DNA of 16,993 nucleotides. Source: CAZABP01 sp964483245. Its GTDB lineage: Bacteria > Planctomycetota > UBA1135 > UBA2386. The notes under the pieces are model-generated. The model did no database searches, was not told the origin of the DNA, and was given only the letters and a program-made list of their open reading frames with translations. Of the stretch, positions 1 to 7,324 are shown in pieces. The stretch's first letter is position 1; the number at the start of each line of letters is the position of its first letter. The position numbers and the translations under genes were made by a program. Where the stretch lies: contig CAZABP010000075.1 of NCBI GenBank assembly GCA_964483245.1, positions 1 through 16,993 of the forward strand. Direction: 5' to 3'.

Positions 1-729
1 TACTACCTCGACATCGTGCGCGCCGCCAAGCGCGCGCGCCCCGACATCCACGTCAAGGCGTTCACGATGGTCGAGATCGATCACATGTTGAAGATCAGCG
101 GCAAGAGCGAGGCCGAGGTGTTCGCCGACCTGCGCGAAGCCGGCCTCGGCTCCTGCCCCGGCGGCGGCGCCGAGGTGCTGACCGGCCGCGTCCATAAGGC
201 CGTGTTCCGCGAGAAGATCGGCCCGCGCGAGTGGCTCGACACCGCGCGCAAGGTGCAGCGGCACGGGTTCCGGATGAACGCGACGATGCTGTACGGCCAC
301 ATCGAGCGCACCGAGGAGCGCGTCGAGCACCTGCTCGAGCTGCGCAAGCTGCAGGACGAGTGCGGCGGGTTCATGGCGTTCATCCCGCTGGCGTTCTGGC
401 CGTACCACACCGATCTCGAGAACTACGGTCACGTCACGACCGGGTGGATGGACCTGCGCAACATCGCCGTCAGCCGGCTGCTGCTCGACAACTTCCCGCA
501 CGTCAAGGCGTACTGGATCATGCTGACGCCACAGAGTGCGCAGACCTGCCTGTCGTTCGGCGCCGACGACATCGACGGCACGGTCACCGAGGAGAAGATC
601 ACGCACGACGCCGGGACTTCGGCGCCGATGCGCATGCAGAAGGCGGAGCTGGTGCAGTTGATCCGCGAGGCGGGGTTCGTGCCGGTGCAGCGGACGACGA
701 CGTACGAGGAATTGGAGCTGGTCGGGTGA
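1..729 (+). CDS. mqnE: Aminofutalosine synthase MqnE, 3' part (5' end outside window)
   Basis: The frame is open from base 1, so the gene begins before the window; 242 residues and the TGA stop are present. MqnE is a radical SAM enzyme that joins S-adenosylmethionine to 3-[(1-carboxyvinyl)oxy]benzoate to give aminofutalosine, following MqnA in the futalosine route to menaquinone. The visible part is the C-terminal half of the barrel: a GSCPGGGAEVL stretch, the NATMLYGHIE motif, FIPLAFWPYHT, then DLRNIAVSRLLLDN, VKAYWIML and a FGADDIDGTVTEEKI segment. The last segments are characteristic of MqnE and favour it over its paralogue MqnC. The CxxxCxxC iron-sulfur motif would lie upstream and cannot be checked. 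The gene ends flush against the convergent TPR gene. The partner gene mqnA is at the far right of the window. Confidence 0.93.
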   Translation, partial: YYLDIVRAAKRARPDIHVKAFTMVEIDHMLKISGKSEAEVFADLREAGLGSCPGGGAEVLTGRVHKAVFREKIGPREWLDTARKVQRHGFRMNATMLYGHIERTEERVEHLLELRKLQDECGGFMAFIPLAFWPYHTDLENYGHVTTGWMDLRNIAVSRLLLDNFPHVKAYWIMLTPQSAQTCLSFGADDIDGTVTEEKITHDAGTSAPMRMQKAELVQLIREAGFVPVQRTTTYEELELVG

Positions 730-732
730 TCA
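730..732 (-). other. Convergent stop codons sharing one TGATCA palindrome
   Basis: The mqnE stop TGA (727-729) and the minus-strand stop of the TPR gene (TCA at 730-732) together form the palindrome TGATCA, leaving no intergenic base. No intrinsic terminator fits between the two genes, so each transcript must end inside its neighbour or by another mechanism. Confidence 0.9.
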
Positions 733-3480
733 GCGCCCGGCCGTGCAGGCTTCGAGCAGCGCCTGCGCGGCCTCGCAGCGCGTGACGCCAGGGGTTGCGA
801 GGTAGCGGCGCAGGCGCGCCGCGGCGTACTCGGTCTTGCCGCGCTGGTGCAGGCACCACGCGAGTTCGTACTGAGCCTCTTGCGGGGCTCCGTGTGCGAT
901 CGCTCGACGGAATGCCCGCTCAGCCTCTTCGTGCTGACCCATGTCGAGCAACTTGAGCCCACGCGCCTCGAGCAGGATGCCATCATCGGGCGCAAGCGCG
1001 AGCGCCTCGTCTAGCACCTGCAGCGCGCGGGCTTGCTCCGGTTCACCGCCAGCCGAGTGGATCATCGACAGCAATACGCTGCTCCGGCGAAGCGTTGGCG
1101 CCAGCTCGAGCAGTCGCGCGAGTACCTGCCGCGTTTGGTCGACCAGCCCATGTTCCAAGAGCACCTCTGCGACAGACTCGAGCAGGACCGGCTGGAATCG
1201 CGCGCGCTCCACGGCGCGCTGCAGGAGTGCGCTGGCCACCTCACGGTCGCCCGCCGCAGCGGCGCAGGCGCCGGCCAGGAAATCCAGCTCCGGTAGCGAC
1301 GCAGCGTGATCGACGGATGCCGCCTGCTCGAGCAGCGATCTGGCATCCTGCGTCTGGCCAGCACGGAATCGCTGCTTTGCCTCGATCAGAAGGGACGCAG
1401 CCTCGACGCCCGGTACGCCGCCTTCGAGCGCCAGGAAGGCCGATTCAGGCGCGGCCAACAGCGCGACATTCCCACGGGTCCGGGTGAACTGCAGCCACGT
1501 GCGATGTCCATCGCGGAACCTCGGCGACAACGCAAGAACCTCGAGCGCCGTGTCGAAGCCGGAAACGACGGAAGCATGTCCGCCGGCGGCACCGCCAACC
1601 ACGACCTCGTGCAGCAGGATCAGTGGCAGGCCCTGCCGCAGCAGCCGCTGCAGGACTTCTGGCTGGCTCGGGAACGCGAGGACTCGCATCCCGCGGGATC
1701 GCAGCGAGTCGACCATTGCCCACGTCGAAGGACCCCCACTGCGAATCAGCTCGCGATGAACTTCCTCAGGCGCGACCTGCTTCCCCCAGTATGCGAGGAC
1801 CGAGGCAACCGCGATCGAGGCGCATGCATCCTCGTCGGCCGTTGTCGCGACTTGGAGGCGGTCGAGGAGGATCCGCTCCGTGCCTCGGTCGGCGCGTTCG
1901 AACGAGCGAACCAGCTCAGGCAGGTCCACGGCCGCACGAAAACGGGCAGCGTGTTCACGACTGAGCCGCCTGAGCATCGGCAGCGCAGCATCGAACTCCC
2001 GCTCCGCGCACAACAGCTCCGCGTGCTCGAACAGTGCGTGCGCGATCTGACCGGGCTCAGTCGACGCCGCCACCGCCTGCTGGTAGCGCTGCTTGGCTGA
2101 TTCCAGATCACTTTCGCTTCGCGCGATCCGGGCCAGCCCCACCAGAACGCGCGGCTGCTCCGGATCGTGTCGCAGCGCGCGCTCGAACGAGCGCTTCGCG
2201 TCCAGGAGTCTGCCTTCAGCCGCCAGCATCCAGCCGAGGCGATCGTGGATCACCGCCAGCAAGTCGGATTGCGATTGGAACTCGAGTGGTGCGGATTCCG
2301 ACACGCGGACGATCGGCACGACTGCGTAGTCGATCCGAGCCGCTTCTTCGAGAATCTCACGCGCACGCGCATTCTTGCCGCGCTGCGCGAGCACGTCTGC
2401 AAGCCTGGTCAGCGTCGTGATCACGTCCGGAGCGATCTGCCGGGCCTCTTCGAGGTGTCGCTCGGCCGCATCCAGTTCTCCATCGAGCGCAAGCACGTGT
2501 CCGCGCAGTGCGTGCAGATCATGATCCGCTGGATCGAAGCGAAGCCCTATACCTGACTCGTGCAACGCACCGTCGAGGTCACCGGCCGCCAGCAATCCCT
2601 GGGCGAGTGCATACCTGTAGCCCGTGTCTGTCGGCTCCAGACGGACGATCATCCGTAGGTGCCGCATCGCCTCATCCTTCTCGTCGAGCGCGAGCAGCGC
2701 GTTCGCGAGACCTTCCATCGCAGGAATGAACAGGGGGTCCGACTGCAGAACGGACTCGAGCAGCTCGCGCGCGCGGGCTGGTTCCCCACGGAAGAACTCT
2801 GCAACGGCAAGCCCCTGCCTGACATCCAGCGAGTCCGGCGAGAGCGTGTGTGCCTTCCGGATCCATCGGTCCGCGTCGGACCGTTCGCCTGAATTCCAGC
2901 TCGCCGTTGCCAGCAGGTACGGACCGCGCCAGTCGGCCGACTCCTGCGCTAGTTTCCGGTACTCATCCAGCAGCGTGTCGCGGTGCTGCGCGAGGACCAT
3001 CAGTCGGATGTACGTCCGGTGCAGCTCCAGCGCCTCCGGTCGTTGCTCCAACGTACTGCGGCACTCTCGGATCGCCTCCTGAACCCGGCGCTGGCGTCGC
3101 AGCGAGTCGACCAGTGCGGCCTGCAAGTGCTGGTCGTCCGGCGCGAGTTGCAGTCCCTCGCGGTACAGCTTCTCCTCCGCCACGGGATCGAACAGCAACC
3201 TGCCGTACAGGAACAACCGCTGCGGTGACCGCTTCTGCTCCAGCAGCTTCGCGTACTCATCGCGCACCGTCCGCTCACGCCCCTGGCTCAGCAGGAGGTT
3301 CTGGTAGCCGCGATGCGCTTCGACGTGATCCGGCGATTCGGCGAGGATGGCTTGGTACAGCCGCACCGCTTCGGCGTCGTCGCTGCGCAGCCGCGCCTGT
3401 TCCGCCTGGGCCAGCGCGCTCGGCTGCTCCCCCTGCGGGGCGAGGATCACGACGGCCGCGGTCAGCGTCCAGGCGAGCAT
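730..3480 (-). CDS. Exported TPR protein with an embedded C39-peptidase-like domain
   Basis: With the ATG at 3480 the product has 916 residues and starts with a short hydrophobic segment (LAWTLTAAVVILA) that looks like a signal peptide. An upstream in-frame ATG at 3573 would add 31 non-hydrophobic residues and overlap the ATPase gene, so I prefer 3480; neither start has a clear Shine-Dalgarno sequence. Many degenerate tetratricopeptide repeats occupy about residues 20-530 and again 690-916, suggesting a protein-binding superhelix. Between them, about 540-670, lies a domain resembling C39 bacteriocin-processing peptidases: a Gln (543), a Cys (553) in an ACASIAVASVLAYWG context, and a His (635) in GGHASVVSGFD. 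The usual following Asp-Pro is Ser-Pro (652), so activity is uncertain. The role is unknown; processing or binding of an exported peptide is conceivable. The gene lies 34 nt downstream of the ATPase gene. Confidence 0.85.
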   Translation of the reverse strand: MLAWTLTAAVVILAPQGEQPSALAQAEQARLRSDDAEAVRLYQAILAESPDHVEAHRGYQNLLLSQGRERTVRDEYAKLLEQKRSPQRLFLYGRLLFDPVAEEKLYREGLQLAPDDQHLQAALVDSLRRQRRVQEAIRECRSTLEQRPEALELHRTYIRLMVLAQHRDTLLDEYRKLAQESADWRGPYLLATASWNSGERSDADRWIRKAHTLSPDSLDVRQGLAVAEFFRGEPARARELLESVLQSDPLFIPAMEGLANALLALDEKDEAMRHLRMIVRLEPTDTGYRYALAQGLLAAGDLDGALHESGIGLRFDPADHDLHALRGHVLALDGELDAAERHLEEARQIAPDVITTLTRLADVLAQRGKNARAREILEEAARIDYAVVPIVRVSESAPLEFQSQSDLLAVIHDRLGWMLAAEGRLLDAKRSFERALRHDPEQPRVLVGLARIARSESDLESAKQRYQQAVAASTEPGQIAHALFEHAELLCAEREFDAALPMLRRLSREHAARFRAAVDLPELVRSFERADRGTERILLDRLQVATTADEDACASIAVASVLAYWGKQVAPEEVHRELIRSGGPSTWAMVDSLRSRGMRVLAFPSQPEVLQRLLRQGLPLILLHEVVVGGAAGGHASVVSGFDTALEVLALSPRFRDGHRTWLQFTRTRGNVALLAAPESAFLALEGGVPGVEAASLLIEAKQRFRAGQTQDARSLLEQAASVDHAASLPELDFLAGACAAAAGDREVASALLQRAVERARFQPVLLESVAEVLLEHGLVDQTRQVLARLLELAPTLRRSSVLLSMIHSAGGEPEQARALQVLDEALALAPDDGILLEARGLKLLDMGQHEEAERAFRRAIAHGAPQEAQYELAWCLHQRGKTEYAAARLRRYLATPGVTRCEAAQALLEACTAGR

Positions 3481-3514
3481 GGCGGGAGCATAGGGACGCG
3501 CCGCGCCCGCCGGG

Positions 3515-4708
3515 TCAGTCCGCCAACCAGCGCTCGACGGGTGAGAGCAGGAACTCCTCGATCGGAATCCCATCTGCGCCGACCAACAACGGCCTCGCGC
3601 GCGGGAATGCCGACGTGAACGACGAGATTCCGGGCAGCGAGTCCCGCGTGATCCCGCTCTTCACCTCGATCGCGAGCAGCTTCTTGCCTCGACGCACGAC
3701 GAAGTCGACCTCGCGGTTCCGCTCCAGCCAGTAGAACAGCTCGCACGCGCCGGACGCAGCGGCGTTCGCCAGGTGCGCACCGACGGAGGACTCGACGATC
3801 CGGCCCCACAACGGTCGGTCGGCCCGCGCTGCCGGCAGAGTCGTCGAGAGCGGCGCAGTCAGCAATGCCGTGTTCAGGACCTGTAGCTTCGGACTGGACG
3901 CACGCTGCCGTACGGTCTGACCGGCGAACTTGGGGATCCCGGTCAGCATCCCCGCACCGGACAGCAGCTCCAGGTAGTGCGCCAGCGTCGTCGTGTTGCC
4001 AGCGTCCTGGAGCTGCCCGATCATCTTGGTGAACGACAGCACCTGCCCCGAGTAGCGACAGCCGAGCTCGAACAGGCGGCGCAGCAGTGCCGGCTTGTCG
4101 ACGCGCGTCAGCAGCAGGACGTCGCGCGCGATCGTCGTCTCGATCAGTGCGTCTTTGATGTAGCGCGCCCAGCGTTCCGGCTCACCGATCAGCGGTGCTG
4201 CGCCCGGGTACCCGCCGAAGAACAGATACTGCTCGAGCGTCCACCCGAAGGCATCCCGCATTTCGCGGAACGACCAGTGCGGCAGGTGGATCACCTCGAA
4301 CCTGCCAGCGAGACTCTCGGCGAGCCCGCGCTGCACGAGCAGCGGCGCCGAGCCGAGCAACACGACGCGCAGGTCGCGCTTGTTGCGCGTGTCCTCGTCC
4401 CAGAGCTTCTTCACGGTCTCCGACCAGTCGGGGACCTTCTGGATCTCATCGAGCACGAGCAGCGATCCCCTGTCGGCGGCAGTCGCTTGCGCGCGTGCCG
4501 CCTCCCACTGCTGCTGCAACCAATCGCCACCGCGGAGAGTCGGCTCGTCGGCGCTGACGAACCGGGAGGGGAGGCCCGAACCCTCGACGACCTGCTGCAC
4601 GAGTGTGGTCTTGCCGACCTGCCGCGCGCCGGTCACGACCTGCAGGAACCGGCGCGGCTCGCGCAGGCGACGCGCAAGTTCGATGCCATGGGGCCTGGAG
4701 AAGCTCAT
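3515..4708 (-). CDS. AAA ATPase with C-terminal DUF4143 domain
   Basis: A 397-residue protein of the AAA_14/DUF4143 family, a widespread accessory-genome family whose function is poorly defined. The Walker A motif GARQVGKTT is at residues 27-35 and the Walker B LLVLDE at 83-88, followed by a sensor-like VVLLGSAP at about 115-122. The C-terminal third has the pattern E306 ... EVDFVV (Asp335) ... IEVKSG (Glu348, Lys350), which has the spacing of a PD-(D/E)xK nuclease-type fold common in this domain. The length is normal and the frame intact. The start is supported by the N-terminal layout (about 25 residues before Walker A) although no Shine-Dalgarno sequence is seen. An AT-rich inverted repeat lies 6-36 nt before the ATG and could control it. 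Such genes are often horizontally spread, which fits the AT-rich upstream region. Confidence 0.9.
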   Translation of the reverse strand: MSFSRPHGIELARRLREPRRFLQVVTGARQVGKTTLVQQVVEGSGLPSRFVSADEPTLRGGDWLQQQWEAARAQATAADRGSLLVLDEIQKVPDWSETVKKLWDEDTRNKRDLRVVLLGSAPLLVQRGLAESLAGRFEVIHLPHWSFREMRDAFGWTLEQYLFFGGYPGAAPLIGEPERWARYIKDALIETTIARDVLLLTRVDKPALLRRLFELGCRYSGQVLSFTKMIGQLQDAGNTTTLAHYLELLSGAGMLTGIPKFAGQTVRQRASSPKLQVLNTALLTAPLSTTLPAARADRPLWGRIVESSVGAHLANAAASGACELFYWLERNREVDFVVRRGKKLLAIEVKSGITRDSLPGISSFTSAFPRARPLLVGADGIPIEEFLLSPVERWLAD

Positions 4709-4713
4709 GACGG

Positions 4714-4744
4714 ATTACTCAATACGTTGAGTAATATTACTCAA
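4714..4744. promoter_or_regulatory. Triple alternating 9-bp repeat upstream of the ATPase gene (candidate operator)
   Basis: ATTACTCAA occurs at 4714-4722, its exact reverse complement TTGAGTAAT at 4727-4735, and ATTACTCAA again at 4736-4744. The first two are separated by TACG. The last two abut to form a perfect 18-bp palindrome. The element lies 6 nt upstream of the ATPase ATG at 4708, where a bound protein would block transcription or translation initiation. Its low GC content contrasts strongly with the surroundings. A cooperative repressor site is my inference; candidates for the binding protein are the adjacent XRE protein or the ATPase itself. Confidence 0.7.
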
Positions 4745-4783
4745 CGAGCTGAGGACCAGCACGAGGCGGCTAGGCCTTGTCAC

Positions 4784-4801
4784 AATCGCAAAATTGCGAT
4801 T
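4784..4801. promoter_or_regulatory. Perfect palindrome AATCGCAA-AA-TTGCGATT in the divergent region
   Basis: An 8-bp inverted repeat with a 2-base centre (AATCGCAA at 4784-4791, TTGCGATT at 4794-4801) lies between the divergent ATPase and XRE genes, 128 nt before the XRE start. A TTGTCA hexamer at 4777-4782 just before it is a possible -35 element, with only a weak -10 match after it. It could be the autoregulatory operator of the XRE protein, as is usual for HigA-type regulators, but nothing in the sequence proves the pairing. Confidence 0.5.
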
Positions 4802-4915
4802 TTCTCCTTGGCTCCGAGATGCCGAGAACCGAGGCAGTCGTGCCGCCAGCCGCCCTCGAGCGGGCGCCGCAGTGCAAGCGCGCGTTCGGGTCGAACCCCC
4901 GACAGGCACTACTGC

Positions 4916-4921
4916 AAGGAG
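4916..4921 (+). promoter_or_regulatory. Ribosome binding site AAGGAG that fixes the XRE gene start
   Basis: AAGGAG ends 8 nt before the ATG at 4930. It supports this start over an in-frame TTG at 4777, which would add 51 residues with no resemblance to the family and would run through the palindrome. Confidence 0.8.
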
Positions 4922-4929
4922 TGAGCACC

Positions 4930-5271
4930 ATGGCTCGGACGAACAAGCCGAAGAGGACGAGCGACGCTGGGCGGATCCTCGACCGCATCACCGGAAAAGA
5001 CCCAAGGCTCCAGGCGGCTGTCGAGGAGCACAAGCTCAACGCTCGGGTCGCCGAGATGATCCTTGCAGCCCGCGAGGCCGCGGGCCTGACGCAGGCTCAA
5101 CTCGCGGAAGTCGTCGGCACGACGCAGAGCGTCATCTCACGCCTCGAAGACGCGGACTACCAAGGACACTCACTCACGATGCTCCAGCGGATCGCCGACG
5201 CGCTCCACCAGAAGCTCGAACTGCGTCTGGTTCCCGCGGTCGAGGTTCGTGAACCGGCCCGCGAGTCCTGA
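4930..5271 (+). CDS. HigA-like XRE-family helix-turn-helix regulator
   Basis: A 113-residue protein whose central part (about residues 45-95) is a Cro/C1-type helix-turn-helix: AAREAAGLTQAQLAEVVGTTQSVISRLEDADY, here spanning about residues 47-78. The family is known mainly as antitoxins of HigBA/RelBE-like type II systems, which bind DNA and repress their own operon. The start has a good Shine-Dalgarno sequence. No toxin gene is adjacent: the 221 bases upstream contain no convincing small reading frame on this strand and the next gene downstream is convergent. It is therefore an orphan antitoxin-like regulator, or it controls the divergent ATPase gene. It ends 24 nt from the stop of the convergent macro-domain gene. 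The DNA-binding call is firm; the regulatory target is inference. Confidence 0.88.
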   Translation: MARTNKPKRTSDAGRILDRITGKDPRLQAAVEEHKLNARVAEMILAAREAAGLTQAQLAEVVGTTQSVISRLEDADYQGHSLTMLQRIADALHQKLELRLVPAVEVREPARES

Positions 5272-5295
5272 CGACCGGAGTGCTGTCCTGGCGGA

Positions 5296-5781
5296 CTACC
5301 CGCGCGCGTTCGCCTTACGCGCGAACCGCACGATCCGCACCACCCCATCGAACTCCAGCGCCTCCAACTCCGACACCATCCAACGGAGCACGTCCTCCGC
5401 GCGGCGCCCGCCGGTGCCGGCGCCGATCAGCGGGAACGCGAGCGAGCGGAAGCCGTGCTGCCTCGCCAGCGCAATCGCGCTGCGGACCGAGCCGCGCACG
5501 GAACGCTCGGAGGAGCGCCACAGCAGGTTGATCCCGGCGACGTGGATGATCGCCTTGTGCGGCAGGCGGCCCGCACCGGTGACGACGGCGCCGCCGAGCG
5601 GGATCAGCCCGTGCCGCGCGAGCTCACGAAACGGCGCCGTGCCGGCACGCTTGCGGATCGCACGCGAGACGCCCTGCGGGACGAGCAGCCACCAAGGAAA
5701 CGGGTTGCGGTTCCAGGCGTTGACGAGCGCGTCGACGTCCTGGTCGAGCAGATCGCCGTCGACGATCTGTGCGCGTGCCAT
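5296..5781 (-). CDS. Macro-domain (ADP-ribose-binding) protein
   Basis: A 161-residue single-domain protein. The macro fold is shown by the N-terminal VDGDLLDQDVDALVNAWNRN region (usual VNAANxx motif, here Asn21-Ala-Trp-Asn24), by GGAVVTGAGRLPHKAIIHVAG at about 63-83, and by the phosphate-binding loop FPLIGAGTGG at 116-125. Macro domains bind ADP-ribose or its derivatives and some remove ADP-ribose from proteins or nucleic acids; whether this one is catalytic cannot be told. I chose the ATG at 5781 because homology begins there. It lies only 4 nt after the stop of the preceding gene, while an earlier in-frame ATG at 5940 would lie deep inside that gene. It is the last gene of the minus-strand series and converges with the XRE gene. 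Confidence 0.88.
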   Translation of the reverse strand: MARAQIVDGDLLDQDVDALVNAWNRNPFPWWLLVPQGVSRAIRKRAGTAPFRELARHGLIPLGGAVVTGAGRLPHKAIIHVAGINLLWRSSERSVRGSVRSAIALARQHGFRSLAFPLIGAGTGGRRAEDVLRWMVSELEALEFDGVVRIVRFARKANARG

Positions 5782-5785
5782 CGCC

Positions 5786-6250
5786 TCAGGCCTGCGACCG
5801 CACGAGGTAGAGCGCGTGGTCCGGAGGTCGGAACTCCTCCCCGCCGAAGTGCTCGGGCCCCACGATCCGTGCCGCGATGCCGTCAGGCGGGACCTTGCCG
5901 CTCCATGCAACGAGCATGCGAAGCGGGCCTGTACGCGCATGGAGTCCGAGGTACTGGCGCAACGCCGTTACCGACCTGATTCCGCTGCTCCGTTCGATCC
6001 AAGGCCGGTCCAACGATCCGCCCGGGTCGCCATAGCTGCGAAGTTCGTCGACCACCTGTTTGGTCGCCAATGCCGAGGCGTAGCGGAATCCGCAGCCGCA
6101 ACCCATGTGGCACCGCAGCGCCATGCGGTGCGGCGTGGCCAGGATGCCAGCCAGCTCGGCGTACGACGCGTCCATCTCTTCCACAGTGAAGTCGTTGGAC
6201 CGCTGCTCCGGCAGCAGAAACTCGGCGCCCAGAAACCAGAGCAGGCACAT
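5786..6250 (-). CDS. Uncharacterised protein with Met-Cys N-terminus and a GCGCGF motif
   Basis: A 154-residue soluble protein that I cannot assign to a named family. It begins Met-Cys-Leu-Leu-Trp and carries the cysteine cluster CHMGCGCGFRY at 47-57 (Cys47, His48, Cys51, Cys53). I have an impression of a small conserved bacterial family with this pattern, but cannot verify it. The clustered Cys/His could bind metal. Alternatively Cys2, exposed after Met removal, could be a nucleophile as in class II amidotransferases, although no such fold is otherwise recognisable. The remainder has no membrane segment. It lies 4 nt upstream of the macro-domain gene, so the two are almost certainly co-transcribed and perhaps functionally linked. 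Confidence 0.72.
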   Translation of the reverse strand: MCLLWFLGAEFLLPEQRSNDFTVEEMDASYAELAGILATPHRMALRCHMGCGCGFRYASALATKQVVDELRSYGDPGGSLDRPWIERSSGIRSVTALRQYLGLHARTGPLRMLVAWSGKVPPDGIAARIVGPEHFGGEEFRPPDHALYLVRSQA

Positions 6251-6291
6251 GGATCAGTGCAACGAGCTCGGAGTCGCGCGGTCACGTCCGC

Positions 6292-6687
6292 TCACCCGTC
6301 CTGCCTCCGCAGCCCGAACCGCGGCAGTCCATCGGCGAGCTCCACCCACGGCAGCATCCGGTCGCACCAGATGTGATCCTGCGGCACGACCAGGCTCGGT
6401 TCGTCGAGGCTGCAGGCGGTGACGTCGATCTCGCTCGGATCATCGGCGTTCTGCCAGGTCAGTTGCGATCCACACTGCCCGCAGAACTGCCGCGTCACGC
6501 GCGGCCGTGATTCGTAGCTCGCCGGCGTCCCGCGCACGAAGTGGAACAGCTTCGCATCCAGCTCGAGCCAGGTCAGGAACGCGGCACCGCTGGAGCGCCG
6601 GCAGTGCAGGCAGTGGCGGTGCGAGACGAGGCGCGGAGTCCCGTCGATCCGGTAGCGCACGGCGCCGCAGAGACAGCCGCCATCCAT
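6292..6687 (-). CDS. GFA/CENP-V family zinc-binding protein
   Basis: A 131-residue protein with the zinc-ligand pattern of the GFA (glutathione-dependent formaldehyde-activating enzyme-like) family: GGCLCGAVRY (Cys5, Cys7), HCLHCRRSSG (Cys26, Cys29) and FCGQCGSQL (Cys69, Cys72). The length matches single-domain members. The founding enzyme condenses formaldehyde with glutathione, but most members are unassigned and no formaldehyde-detoxification gene is nearby, so I give no substrate. The start is an ATG 4 nt after the stop of the upstream membrane-protein gene, and 41 nt separate it from the next gene. Confidence 0.9.
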   Translation of the reverse strand: MDGGCLCGAVRYRIDGTPRLVSHRHCLHCRRSSGAAFLTWLELDAKLFHFVRGTPASYESRPRVTRQFCGQCGSQLTWQNADDPSEIDVTACSLDEPSLVVPQDHIWCDRMLPWVELADGLPRFGLRRQDG

Positions 6688-6690
6688 CGA

Positions 6691-7320
6691 TCAACCCGCG
6701 GCCTGGGTCCGCGGCACGCCGGCAGGGCGCTGCCGGAGTCGCCGGTGCATCTGTCTCAGCTCAGGCAGCAGCTTCCCGCCGATCAGCAGCAGCGCTGCCG
6801 CATGGATGATCGTTGCCGCCCGGTGGCGGGCGAACCCGACGCGTGAATGCAAGTCTTCGGGCGACGTCTGCAGCATCATCCCGAGCAGCAGGAGCGCGGT
6901 TGCGAGGACGGCCGCGCAGATCACGTACCACGCCCACACGGCCCACGTTCGCGCGCGCCACAAGCCGGCAGCGGAAGCCGCGACTCCCACGCCCGCCGCT
7001 GCGACGACCCAGGCCTCCCGCCACACGGCCCACGGCAGCACGCCGATGCCGACCCAGCCGAGCAGCTTGCTGCACAGCGCGAGCGCGTCGCCCGGTGCCT
7101 CGAGCTGCACGCCAAGGCGAGGGAGCCAGCGCCAGGTAGCCGCCATCCCGGACGCGGCAACCACAAAGCCGGTCCACGCGAGATCACCCGCCACGCCATC
7201 ACTCGACGGGCCACGCCAATGCGCACCCCGCAGCAGGAACCAGAGACCTGCGGCGGCAAACAGGGCGAACACGCCGCGGATCGCCCAGTCCTGTGTACGA
7301 GCTCTGGGATGCGCGTTCAC
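6691..7320 (-). CDS. Small polytopic membrane protein, unknown function
   Basis: A 209-residue hydrophobic protein with about five to six predicted membrane segments (around residues 12-31, 46-63, 84-102, 103-120, 126-150 and 166-184) and a short basic C-terminal tail. I see no motif that identifies a family. A GTG start at 7320 is preferred because it lies 4 nt after the stop of the preceding gene, in keeping with the tight spacing here. The only earlier ATG (7374) would overlap that gene by 50 nt. The next gene follows after 3 nt. The function is unknown; the context suggests only co-transcription with the isomerase and GFA genes. Confidence 0.72.
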   Translation of the reverse strand: MNAHPRARTQDWAIRGVFALFAAAGLWFLLRGAHWRGPSSDGVAGDLAWTGFVVAASGMAATWRWLPRLGVQLEAPGDALALCSKLLGWVGIGVLPWAVWREAWVVAAAGVGVAASAAGLWRARTWAVWAWYVICAAVLATALLLLGMMLQTSPEDLHSRVGFARHRAATIIHAAALLLIGGKLLPELRQMHRRLRQRPAGVPRTQAAG

Positions 7321-7324
7321 TGCC

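Noticed and set aside
1..729. MqnC (dehypoxanthine futalosine cyclase) instead of MqnE
   Set aside because: The DLRNIAVSRLLLDN, AYWIML and FGADDIDGTVTEEKI segments fit MqnE better.
4777..4929. Upstream TTG start for the XRE gene adding 51 residues
   Set aside because: The extension does not resemble the family and crosses a palindrome, and the ATG at 4930 has its own AAGGAG ribosome binding site.
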